Assembly (NCBI RefSeq): GCF_018143015.1
Contig: NC_054756.1
Coordinates: forward strand, 17,392,402 to 17,456,401
Direction of reading: 5' to 3'
Length of the DNA stretch: 64,000 nt
Source: Lytechinus variegatus
Lineage: Eukaryota > Echinodermata > Echinoidea > Temnopleuroida > Toxopneustidae
Shown: positions 10,801 through 24,147 of the stretch, in pieces
Position numbering within the stretch: the first letter of the stretch is position 1
Layout of the letters: each line of letters opens with the position of its first letter
Program-made: the position numbers and the translations under genes
The notes under the pieces: model-generated
Seen by the model: the letters and a program-made list of their open reading frames with translations, nothing else
The model's database searches: none
Told to the model about the DNA's origin: nothing

Positions 10801-13800
10801 GCAACCCGATAAATGAAGTTGATATCACTAAGATGAGTTCATGGTGTATTATTTTTTTCTGAATATTTCCATTTAATTTTTCCACGCATGTCGCTGAAAT
10901 TTCCATTTCCGCACGCATGGTGTTTGAACCATGCGTATTATACACTGGCGAGAACGCTGATTCCAACCCACATCCCTCTTATTGAGAGATGTGAGTCATA
11001 ATCACTAGACCACGATGCCTCCTCATCTAATATTCAAATGCCAGAGTATCCCTAATGCGGTTTCATGAAAACACACCAGAGGCCACATACCTATTCTTGA
11101 GCTTTCATCCAAAGGAAATGGTACGCATACTGTCTCCCCATCACTGAGCCAACCATGCGCCTGCAAATTACAATTGCAATAAAAAAACAACAGAAAAAAT
11201 AATAATCCAGTTTTTAAGGTGCTTGGAACATGTCCCATTGCAGATTAATTATCATTGGGTTGCATTGTTTGCTTTACATTTTCCACTCCCTGATGAATAT
11301 TCTAGCAAGACATGATGTGAGGCACCTCAAGGCTTTAAATTTGTATTAAGACCATATATTTTTGGGGGACTTTGGGGTCATTTAGCTTGAATTTTCATAA
11401 ATTCATTTAGCAAAATAACGCCGTTACATGGACACGGTGTCCGTGCAGCATAGGGATATTTACATTTGGTCGTAAATTAAGTCAAATTATGGCAATAAAA
11501 CTTAGGTTGACCTACACTTGATTTGTGCTCCAACTTCATGGAAAGACCCAAATGCAGCTAGAATCAGTTGCCGTTTGTTTATGTTGAGTATTACACAGGT
11601 AAAAAAAAAAAAAACAAGATCGGCCGAAAACTTCTCATGGGGGTGGGTTGTCAAAAGGGTCATTATTTATTCGACCAATATAAAAAAGTAAAACACATTA
11701 CATCAGAAAAAAAAATTCAGTACATGAACATGCAAAGAAATGCCGGAACGGCATGTGGGTCTTGGGGCACAAAAGCAAAAGTCAGCACTATTGCCCGAAG
11801 GCATGAACCCCCACACATGCCGCTCCCAAGAGATAAATCAAATATATAAATACTCTTTATACACAAAATATTGCACTTTGGAATAAAGGGGAATGCAAAA
11901 AAGGGGGTAAAAAATAAATCAATAAATAGGCTTAGAGATGCATTTAGAAAAAAATAACACTGCAAAAATGCAAAAATTAGACTGCCACTTGGTCTACACC
12001 TGGGGCCTGTTGCATAAAACTTTTTACCTGAGAAAACTCAGGTTGTTTTTACCAGAGTTTTTGCCCTGTGTTAAAGTCAATGGCAGAAATCAGACTAACC
12101 TGAGTTTCCAGTGTTTACCATAGTTTTCTCAGATAAAAAGTTTTATGCAACAGGCCCCTGGTGTGTGTAATCTCCACTTTGTCTCATCCCACATGGTCTA
12201 ATACAAGTTCGTCTACTAAGAATTTAGTCTAATCGCCATTTAGCCCATACTATTTTGTCTAGATTTGCAGTTGGACTATACCCATTTCCTCTAAACATCC
12301 ATTTGGTCTAACATCAAGAGGTCTGCATATTTAAATATATGAACAAATTTGCATTTGAAAATAATATACAGACGTAGTGGAAATAAGACTGAGCATTAGA
12401 GTGAATAAGAATTAGAGTATAAAGTGGATATTAGACCAAATTTAAAGTAGACCAAACAGTTGGACCAAACTGACAGTACACCAGAAGGTATAGGACTCTG
12501 ATAAGTAGACATACTGCTTGTAGAATAATCGAAAGTACACGTAAAATATTCATGTAGAACATTAAAATACTCCTGAAGGACTTTTAGAAACTCACCTGAA
12601 TCAGCACAGCTGAGTGAGCGAGGGCATCGTTTATTGTAAAGAGGGCATTTGATGTACTGACCAGGCCTGGATCGTGGCCCCATGTTGTGACCAATAACCG
12701 ATCAAACTCCTGAAAATAAATGCAAGGATATTTGAAAGGGAAAAAAGGGAGAAAAGAAAGCATATTATATAGGGAAAAGTTTGAACAGAATCTGATAAAC
12801 TATGAAGACTATTTAGTGTAAAGGAAAAATAAATGAAAGGCTGTTTAAAATGACAACAGAATAAACAAAAAGATGCATACAGGTTGAAGTTTGAACAAAA
12901 TTTGATAAACTACACTCAAAACTAGAGATGCTACGCGTATCGCACAGCCGAGCCCATGTATCCCCCGAACCCACCGCATTATCTATCATTGCAATATATA
13001 GAGCTCACACAGAAATTTGACAAATAAATACAATTATCGTGACAATGACCATGCCCACATTTTGCCTGTGGGTACCAAATTTGATGACAATATGACGCAG
13101 CAGTGTGACTCTGCAGAACCTCAAGTATTGTCCAGTAGCACCCCTTGGGGAATACAATTATAGAGTAATCTGGATATATTTTTTTAGCGGCCATGAAAAC
13201 TGCCTCCCTTTTGAAAGGAGTTTTTGCCTATAATAATAAAGTCACCTGTCTACAGTAGCCTCTTTATCGGTTTCCCTTAGGTGGTCACATAGAAAAGTTT
13301 GATTGTACAGTGAAGAGGGCATTTAAGGGATTTGGTAGTGAAACATAAATGCTTGTATGCAAGCAACCAGAGGATCAACGACTCAAAGTCCTCTTCAAGG
13401 GACCTGGTAATGAGGATTAATGGCTTACCAAAGGGCACTAGCGCACCAAGTGGGAATCAACCCCGGGTCACCCGAATCTGAAACCCCTGCTCTACCAACT
13501 GTACAGACCAAACCTCAATCACATTCCGACTCAAGCAGTCTTTAAAGACAGCTTACAATTTGTTTCTACCATTTTGATAGAGAGGATTAGTCGAGTTTCA
13601 AAGGACATCTCTGCTTTGCAGCTCACGGGTGTAGTCTTTGTGGATCAGACCCGATTGTGTTGTACCCTGGACAGCAGATGGCCTTGAAAAAATGCTTATG
13701 GCTATATTTCACACACATGGCCATAATTAAAATAACAGATTTATTTTATAATGTTTCTATTGCAGTCATGCTTTCTTGCCTGGAAATGAATAAATAAATA

Positions 13801-13977
13801 AAAAAATAAATAAATAAAAATAAATGAATAATAAATAAATAAATAAATAAACAAATAAATAAATTAATAAATAAATAAACAAATGAATAAATACATAAAT
13901 AAATAAATGAATGAATGAATAAATAAATAAAACACATAAATAAATAAATAAATACATAAATAAATACATAAATACAA

Positions 13978-14072
<95 letters not shown>

Positions 14073-17000
14073 AAATAAATAAATAAATAGACAGATCGCT
14101 GTAAGGTTCAAGAAACTTTCCTAGAATGTTCATACAACTTACCTGAAACATTGCAGGGAGGTATCTTAACCTGCTTCCTTTGACTAGAAGGAGAGACGGA
14201 GGACCACTCTCTACAAGGTGGTATAGATATAGCTTGAACCACAAGGAATTCACCTGATGTAAACAAACAAACACAAAATATTGATGAATTATAGCATAAT
14301 CCTATATTAGATGTAATATCAATTAGGTAATGATTCTGAAGAAAATATTTATCTACCGTTATGTGTATCTGTATCGCCAATGGATGCTCAAATACACCCA
14401 CACAAAAATAAACACACATGTCTGATTTGACGATCTGTGACAATAGTGGGGACATTTTTGTGAGGTGTCCTACATAACAAAGTTTAAATTTTATCCCCTA
14501 ATTATTAAAACCGAGGTGGTGTTTCATGATGTTATATAAAGTTATGATTATGAACAACTTTGCGCATGACACTGGGACATGTTCTTAGTTGCTCAGTATA
14601 CATGTAGAGGTCAAAAGAGTAGAACCGGTCGCTCGTAAAGTTATGCGTTACTAACAAATGGCTTTATGAAATGAGCCCCGTGCTCATTTTCTAAACATAA
14701 GTCACTATTAACAGCAAGGACACTACCTACCCATTTAACAAACAACTTGAGTTTGATTGACAAATAATGAGTTTCCTATATGATGATTTGAAATGAGATG
14801 GTCATGGCATGGTTATCTGGGGAGCGTTTCATGAAAGGACATGTCGGACGTTTTATCCGACAAGTCCCAATTTATCCGACAGTTACCATGGTAACAGTGC
14901 CTCACACTCACAGCCAGTCAGAGTCAGAGAGAGATGTCAGATCTGACATCTTGCCAGACAAAAATGCTGATGAAACACTCCCCTGGACTGGGGACGTCCC
15001 CTGCTGATGGGTGATATGTAAGAAAATGTCCGCAGAAATGATAATATAATAACACATGATTTATATAGCCTCTTTTCCATTTTTCTAATTTTTTCATTTT
15101 TTTTCAAATAGGTTTTTACACACACATAAATGCACAATAAACATCGACTTTGAACGCAATGAATTATCTTCTCTTTTTCTCACTATTTCTATCCCCCTTT
15201 TATCTCTCTCTCTCTCCCCTTCTTTTCATATCTTGATTGCTTTCATCCGTACCCTCATTGGTGCCCCACCGCGATGATAAATACATGTAAATATACCTAG
15301 TTCAGTTCTTTTGACTCAATTATAATCAACACAACCCTTCACTGACTCTACCATACCACATCATTTCCCTTACATTCCACATTAAAAAAACAAAACTCAA
15401 ATAATATAAAATTCAGAAATAAATAAAATTCAGAAACTATATTATATAGAGGAGTATAAATACATGTACTGCAAAGAAAAAAAATTATATACATATGACT
15501 AACCTCTGGTATAGCAGGTCCTATATGTTGTGGCGTACAGCTACTAATAGGTCTGATCTCATTACTAAGAGGGGCCATCGATACCAAAATCCTGTAAAGT
15601 ATACAATGACAATGGTTAAATGCATTCTGTACAAATCAGTCGATTACGCAGCTTATAAGCAGTGAGGATTGGTTAATATAACACTGCTGTATTAAATACA
15701 AAGCCTCTTTATGCACTGAGGTGACATCAAAACCAATAATGCGATCCTTGCTGCTATGATCATACAGTGATGCATTGATTGAACGTAAATAATCTATAAT
15801 ACTGCTACTTAAATACATTTTGTACAAATTGCTTGTATACCGTAAGTAACGGTGTATTAACCGCACCTTTTTCTCGGCGGGATAGTAGCAAAAGTCGGGG
15901 GTGCGGTTTATACACGGTGACGGGTCTGAGCCAGCCCGCCGTAACCCCTCCCGTACATGTACGTTGTCTGCCAGTTCACAACACATCGAGTGGCCGGGTG
16001 TAGCCGCCCAGGCAATGTCGTTTTGAGGGGTATGAGCCGCGGGTAATGGGAATCGATTAATTAAATATTGTCCATAACAAACGCACCCACCTTCATGACA
16101 CTAATTTTGACTTTATTCTCGATTCAAAGTAGTGAAGTTCCCTGGCTAATTTAAAAGAGACGCCAAGCATACTCGGTAATATTTTGTCACCGCTGAGTGA
16201 GAGTTGAGTGAGGTTAGAGATTGCGTTGTAATGTGGTTATAGTGCGACTTAAGCTGGCGCTATAGCTATTCAAAGTCCCGTTTCGCGCCAGCTTGTTTTT
16301 TTTTCCTTCCTGTTTGCTTTTCATAAGATACCATGTAAGCCACGCACGAGAGAGACGGCACAAAGCCGTAAAAAACAACTGGAAAAAATGTCAATTTCTT
16401 TGTTTCTTGAACCTTCCTGTAATCCCGTATCCAAAATTCATGCTAAGACATCAAATTTCTGAAATTGATTGTGAGATTTTGATGCAAGAAATGTGAATGT
16501 TTCTTCCTCCTACGCTGGGAAAGACACAGATCATGATTTGATAAAATGTACTGGCATGACTGGTACTGTATCGTAGTTTGCAATGTACATGTAATGGCAG
16601 TGCTGTGTGTGTGTACACTGTGACTGTGAGGTGAGTGTATAAGTTACCAATATTGTCGGGATTGTTCTTTCTAATATTTGTAGATGAATTGATCAAGAAC
16701 AGCAGATTTCCGCATACCGGTAATCTCTTTGGATACTTTGAAATCTTAAAGTTAGTTTTGTTTCTTCGTACCTCAAATAAGCATGTAAATATGAGAATTT
16801 TTTTTTTTTTTTTTTTTGGTCCAAAGTTGGGGGTGCGGTTTATACACGGGTGCGGTTAATACACCGTTACTTACGGTAGTTTTTATTCATGAAAGGATGG
16901 TTGGTACTACAAAATCTAGAAATGGCAATGAGCAGAGAAATGTTACATCTTGCTAGAGCCAATCAGAGCTATATTATTTTTTTTTTAAGTTCCTGCTTTA

Positions 17001-20000
17001 ATTTCCATCTTCCTTTAGTTTATTTAAACTTACATGTACAATGTATGTTCATTTTTGCATTTTGCCCCAAATTTAGCAAGTCATAAAATTTTATACTCTT
17101 CTTCTGATCAAATATGACATATTTTTGGAAAGGAAAGGTGTCTTAGATTGAATTTAGCAACAAATGAATTACCAGGATCTTTTTTTATAGAGTTTCAGCA
17201 TTTATCAGGATTTCATGAAACTCCTTTTACCAGTTAGCAATGAACTGCATCTAGAAGTGCACAGTTCACCATGAGTACGAGAATTTCACAAGAATTTGTA
17301 AGCATTTAGATTAAAGAACTTTGATAACAATACTAATGTGACTTATGAAGTGCCAAATCCACTCTGTAGAGTGCTCAAGGCGCATAAAGAGCCAAGAGTT
17401 AAAAAAAAAAATTTTGAAGATTTTTGAAAGTCTTGACAGAGGTACATTTTTTTATATCTTCAGGAAGCTTAATATCAACCAAGTTTGGTCCAGTGGGCAG
17501 CACAATTTATAACCATACCGTAATGATAATAAAAAAAATCCTGTGGTATGGCTGCTATTACTTACTCATAGTTTTTCTGCAGTACCCGAGCACACGTAGC
17601 TGGTTCTAGACCCAGTAAGCTCTCGCACCTTAGCAGATCTATACCCATACCTTTACTCACACCGTCAGAATCAGGGGATATGTCCTTATTGTATCTGAAA
17701 TACAAGCATACAGAAATGATGATAGCAGTGTTCTACCTAGACCCATTTTAGTAATCGTAATTTCATGGCATTACAAATTCTTTATCAGGCCAAGTTAGTT
17801 GTTTTTTGAGTAAAGGAAGATCAACCTAATAACAATCTGACAGTAATAATAATGAACAGGGGCATGTGACTCCCGTAACTACTTGTACTTGCTAGTAATG
17901 GGGGTGTTACAAAAAGATATAAGTTTAGCTTGAAGATGCACTTTTTGATACCCAGATACATGTGATACAGGTACATGTCAAATACGAGTTAGATCATGCC
18001 ATTAAAGAGGACATGCGCTACTGTGTATTAATGGGATTAACTGCGCTTATATTAAATTATATCATGTGCACGTCGGCAATAAACATAACTTAGTCACACT
18101 TAAATCTTTATGAAAAACCCCACTGATAGGCCATCAAGATGTCAAAGCGCAAAGAAGAGCAATGGGAAAAGAGAAGATACTGCACATGCCTGAGGCAGAA
18201 ACAGTGCCTCTGACAGTATGCAGCATAATATACATGTACGCATGAGCTACCGCTTGAGGATTAGGCTACGCAGCTCAAATCAATTCATTGTCATTAATAA
18301 CTATCTTACACAGGTACATGTGTAAATTGTATGCATTACATAAACCATTAAGTTTTTGGTTGCCAATCGATTCCGCAGTTGCTTCCATTTTACTTTTTAA
18401 AACAGAAGTAAAATAAGAATGAAAGAGGATGAATACATAGTTTATAAGAATAACCCCATATAAGCTGATACTGTTTTACAGGTGTAACTGTATTTCAGCA
18501 TCGCTAAATCCCTCAACTGTCGATAATTAATTGAATAAGGGTAAGAATACATACCTTAGGAATGTGATTGTGTTTTTGAGTATGACAGCATGTTCAAAGT
18601 ATCGCTGTGCTTCTCCTTCCACTACACTGTCTTTAGGAACCTGAAAAATAAATTTAAAAATCAATACAAACCATATCGTGAATTCAGTGCCCTGTCTTAC
18701 AAAGCATTGAGATTGACATGATCAAACCACAACTATGGAAAGCTAGCAAAGTCAAAATCTAAACCGCATATTTGTTCAAAATATTTTCTAGCTATGATGT
18801 ACATTCAAGCATTCATCGTTGTCTTGAAAATTCACTGTGCTTCTCCTTGTTTACAAAGGACATTGTGCACATTTCTACTGCATCATCTCTCCATTCATGA
18901 ATGCAAGCCAAATTTATTCTGAAATGTACACTATTTTCATGGTAATCTCAAAGGCATATTTACAAAACTAGCTTTTATAACACTGCCAATGAGAGATGGC
19001 ATGCAGAGTGAGGTGGTTTGTTTTTGCTTTGAAATGATTCCAAGGGTATGAGAACGTTTAGCTTACCCGATCCAACTCGGCAAGGAAGCTGTCCAGAGAC
19101 TCGTCGGAAAGTTTACCAACCTCAAACATAGTGACTGCATGACTCTTCAGACCCTGTGAAAAGAAAGGTACAAGAAGCTCAGTGAATTGCTAATAGATAT
19201 GATAATGCAGGAAACAGCAAATTTTGATGTCGCATGGAGGGATTTGGCAGTCAGATTCTTAAGAAACCTAATTTGAAATAAGTGGGTTTTTTGTTTTCAA
19301 ATGGCTTAACATTTTTTTAGTCTAGTCATCTTGAAATTGCATCTGTCTTTGTGAAAAATGAAAAGAAGGTATTATGGCAGCACCTTTCGCTCTCCTGAGG
19401 CCCAATTGATAAAGAGTTGTAACTTTGTCATTATGGCAAATACCATGGTAACAGGGCTCAGTAGCCAATCAAAATCAAGGTTACAGTGGTAGTTGCCATA
19501 ATGGCAAAGTTACAACAGTTGTAGCTTTTTATCTATGAAACGGACCCCTGATCATCAAACACTTCTGAGATACAAGGGGATTGACTTTGACTAAAGATAA
19601 AAAAAAAGGGACAATATCAATTATCCTGAATCATCTGTGCAAACAAAATATGAGGGGAAAAAAATCTATCTTACCGGAGATAAATTTCCCATCATGAGAA
19701 ACGCTGTCAGGGTGGAATCAAACAGGAAAGCTATCCTCTTTGAATGTCCTCCAGTCGCCGTGATCGCTGATGTCGAAACGTCGGAGTCATCGATGCTGGC
19801 GATGTCAGAGGTATCGATGGAGCCCTCGTTGGATGGGGAGGTCTTCTCAGAGTTTGTGGTGTGAGCAGCTCCCCAGTCGATGAGGAGCAGATCATCTTGA
19901 ACTGTAGATCTAATCCCAATGTGAATAAACAAAAGTATATTTTATACCTAGTATTATTAACCATGATTTTGAGGGAAAGAAAGTTGCAGAAGTTCATATT

Positions 20001-23000
20001 TTCTGTTAAACTTGCAAAAGTGGTAAGCCCCGTTTTTCTCTCCCAGAGCAATAATTGGAGGTATAATGAGGACCTGCATATATATTCTGGTTATTTTCTC
20101 TGGCAAAAATGTTTATCCCTACAATCTGTCGCCATCATATTGCAAAGAATAAACATATACATACTTCTTGGTGCCATTTGCCTGAAGAATGTCTTGCCAC
20201 GATGGATGTAACGCTTCCATATCAAGGTCCTGTCCTTTCCTCTTAGCGAAACCTAGTCTGCAGTACATGGAGATGGCATTCTTTACTAGACCAAGGTCAA
20301 TCTGGAGTACATTGGAAAGCTGGAAGATTCAAATCAAATCAAATGATTTAAATTGCAGTCATAATAATTATATCAACTAATTTAACTTACTACTACTAAT
20401 AATAATAATTGGATTTATATAGCACTTTTTCCAGAGGATACAAAGCGCTGTTAATTGCATAAGACAAGTTAAGGTTTATGGTTATATAAGTGTGTTTTGA
20501 GATTTTTTTGAAGAGGCTAAAAGAGAGGTTTTGAAGAGATGGAGGAAAATTAAAATCATATCAAGCAATTTAGACTACATGTACATGTACAAGTACATTA
20601 TCAAACAGATTTGCAATTTACATTGAAATCATATCAATTGATTTATAGAGCAATTACATTAAGTAATTCAAATTGCAATCATACCAGACAATGCAGATAT
20701 CAAATAATTTTTACTGCAATCATATCAAATGATTTATATTGAAATTACATCAAATAATTTTGATGGCAGCCATATCAAACAATTTATACAACAATTATAT
20801 ATTATCTATATTACAACCATATATCATCTAACTTAAATTGATACAGTTTATCATATAAAATACTTAAGATCAAATGTACAGTCATAACAAATAATTTTTA
20901 TTACAATCACATCAAATGATTTATATTGCAATCATATCAAATAATTCAGATTGCATTAATATCAAATAATTTAGATTACAATTAATTCAAATAATTGAGA
21001 TTGCTGTCATGTCATTGTTACAATACACATACAAGCAAATTGTGACAATGACAAATATGCATTTGTGTTATATAATGTTTCCTTCATTGAGTAACAATAC
21101 GGTTGCAATATATATCTACTGCAAGAAAATCAAAATGAGAGAAATTCACCCAACAACACCCTAAATTCACCCACGTGACACCAGGGAAGCCTTTCATAAA
21201 GCAGATTGTCATTGATTTCCACTAACAACTGTTATAAGCTACTGTAATCCTCAAATCTCATTGACACAGAAAACTTATTCAATACAATTACTGATTATTT
21301 GTGTCATGGAACTCTCTCTGGATAGTCACCAATTCGATTAATTTAGGCATTTGTACATGTAGCTTTGCTCACCTCTGCTACTGTTGTGTGTTCATCGATG
21401 GAGACAAAGATTTTATACAGGAGCTTCTCAAAGTAATCACCTTGGAGACGATTCATGACAAAGCCTTCCAGTGGAGGTACTGCACAAAGCAGAGAAACAC
21501 CATAATGTGTGATATATTAAGCCAATGTTACTCAATAGTTACATTGCCAAATGATGGGGTTTTGTAGATGACAGTTCACTTTAAAATCCAAACTATGTAT
21601 TTACATGTACTATATATGACAGCTTGAATGCACTTAGAAATGATTACATGCACATGGTGTAATCGCACAAGATAAAGAAGTCTTGCTGAAAATTCGTTTT
21701 TAAACTATCCAAAGAATGTCTCAATATATCAAGACCACTTTGTCTTCCTGGAAGCAGGAATGGTATTTGTGCAGCTCTCAGAGTAACACTATGCCAATTC
21801 TATACATGGCATGTCTGACTCATATATGTATGCTGACCTTAATATCATGCCCCCCTACTCCTATACTCTATATAGAGTTCCATGGAGTTAATTTCCACTA
21901 TAAAACGTCTCGAGGACTTTGATACATTAATGAAATAAGGTTTTCACTATACCTGATATATAATCATCATCTTCAATTGGCACATCAACATAAACAAGAC
22001 CCTTCAGATATAGTTCTGTGAAATAAAGAAAGTGAATTTTAATTTGCTTAAAAAGGATGTTCAGATTGACAGATATATTAAGAGAAAATTCACCTCCCCC
22101 CACACACAAAAAAAAATCCAGTAGTACCCACTCCAATCCAGTGAAGAACAAATTCTCCTGTCTTTTATATGAGATCAATAAAACTTGGCTTTACAAGGTT
22201 CTAAAAGTTCTCTTTCCGCCAATGTGGGTTTCAGTATTAAGATATTGTCAAATGTATGGTAAAAAATATGGAGATAGATGGGGTTGTTAAGAAGGCATAT
22301 GTTACTGCTAGGACTATGCAACCGCGCCTCAGGCTGGGAAGCAATTGCCCCATCCTGAAAATATCATGAGGTACCATGAGCATCCATGATAATACAGATA
22401 CAAATACTACTGATAATACTAATTATTCCAATGAAAGTCTAGGGGATACGATTAATCAATTAATGTTTTTTCCCTCAACATAAAACTGTCTTGCTAAAAT
22501 CATTTCAAAATTTGGCCTTATGATTAACAATTATGAAACCAACTAGCAGGAAAATGGATACCCGGTACACAAAATACTTACTATGCACTATGTAATAATC
22601 CATTGCACCAGCTGGTTGAGACCCTGTATCGATGATTCGATCTATAGCATTCTTCTCAGCTATTGACACAGTCTAGGAAAGAAAAAGATATCAAAAGGTA
22701 CATGTATGAGGGAAAAACAACATATTACGCTTCGGGGGGGGGGGGGGTCCAAAGTCTGGACATTTTATAAAAACAGCAACATTTAATTTGGGTTTTCTGA
22801 ACATACATGCATCAAATAGAATAATTAGTTTTAAAAGTTTATGTAAGTTTTTTCGCACTTTACTTTCAACGATTTATGAAATATATTGATCGCAAATTTC
22901 TCAAAATTGTCATCTTGTCCAAACCAGCCTGCAGTATACAAGTGGGTATGTATGAGCATGTACAGTAGCCCCTGCAGCCTTATTCTCACTCTCAATAGAA

Positions 23001-24024
23001 TAAACATGTACTTCAATATTGTGCTGCACTCAACCAAGGTGAGATAAATGGGTACCTGGAAATGCCACAATGCTGTAAAAGGCCGCGAGGCTAAAACCAT
23101 GGTACTAATATCCAATCGAGCGCCTGGGACGCATTTGGCAGTAAAATGTGCTAAGCAGGTTGGTATTATTACAACTTTGCTGTAACAATGTATTGTTCGT
23201 AATAAATTGTTGAAATTAACAAACAGATACCCTGATGTCATCCTCAGTGATGTAAAAGGCCGCGATGCTAAAACCATGGTACTAATATCCAATCGAGCGC
23301 CTGGGACGCATTTGGCAGTAAAATGTGCTAAGCAGGTTGGTATTATTACAACTTTGCTGTAACAATGTATTGTTCGTAATAAATTGTTGAAATTAACAAA
23401 CAAGATACCCTGATGTCATCCTCAGTGATGTAAAAGGCCGCGATGCTAAAACCATGGTACTAATATCCAATCGAGCGCCTGGGACGCATTTGGCAGTAAA
23501 ATGTGCTAAGCAGGTTGGTATTATTACAACTTTGCTGTAACAATGTATTGTTCGTAATAAATTGTTGAAATTAACAAACAGATACCCTGATGTCATCCTC
23601 AGTGATGTAAAAGGCCGCGATGCTAAAACCATGGTACTAATATCCAATCGAGCGCCTGGGACGCATTTGGCAGTAAAATGTGCTAAGCAGGTTGGTATTA
23701 TTACAACTTTGCTGCTTTGTTTATATTGATCATAATAAATTACTGAAATTAACAAACAGATACCCTGATGTCATCCTCGGTGATGTATCCAGCTTGCACC
23801 ATCCACCATGGCTCCACGCTCACATCCTCTATAGGCTTGCCTGGAAGCAGGTCACGGATTGGTTTCCTCCGGAAGAATTTCTGCAACAAATCAAGAAGAT
23901 TACATAATTTTAGCACAAAAAAATCAGTTTCAACTTTGCATAGGCACCAGTACAGGTAAATCTAAGTTGAAGTGGATATTGACCTGCTTGATTTTATCAT
24001 GTTTTTTTCCATTTATTTATTCAT

Positions 24025-24111
<87 letters not shown>

Positions 24112-24112
24112 T

Positions 24113-24147
<35 letters not shown>

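Larger units (their letters stand above)
7586..11090 (-). other. FAM91A1 intron 17, repeat-rich
   Basis: 3.5-kb intron. Contains a SINE-like tail (about 8330-8460), a 507-bp inverted-end element (8519-9025), a 188-bp two-copy repeat (9795-10100), a related CAGGGTTCCCAC end near 10130-10240 and a tRNA-like SINE head (10935-11030). No host exon seen between. Confidence 0.55.
11161..12595 (-). other. FAM91A1 intron 16
   Basis: Contains the foldback element 12002-12158 and the TGGTCTAA-rich foldback 12185-12500. The rest (11161-12001) is AT-rich with no recognised element. Confidence 0.55.
12710..14142 (-). other. FAM91A1 intron 15
   Basis: Holds a minus-strand tRNA-derived SINE (13318-13509) and the long (TAAA)n tract (13786-14092). 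Long apparent ORFs of Y/L/F/I residues here are microsatellite translations, not genes. Confidence 0.6.

Noticed and set aside
13746..14274. ORFs of 121 and 136 codons rich in Y/L/F/I
   Set aside because: Translation of the (TAAA)n microsatellite, overlapping true exon 15 in one case.
22831..23755. Overlapping 190- and 120-codon ORFs on the minus strand
   Set aside because: They are reads of the 177-bp tandem array, with the peptide repeating at the same period, and lie in an intron of FAM91A1.
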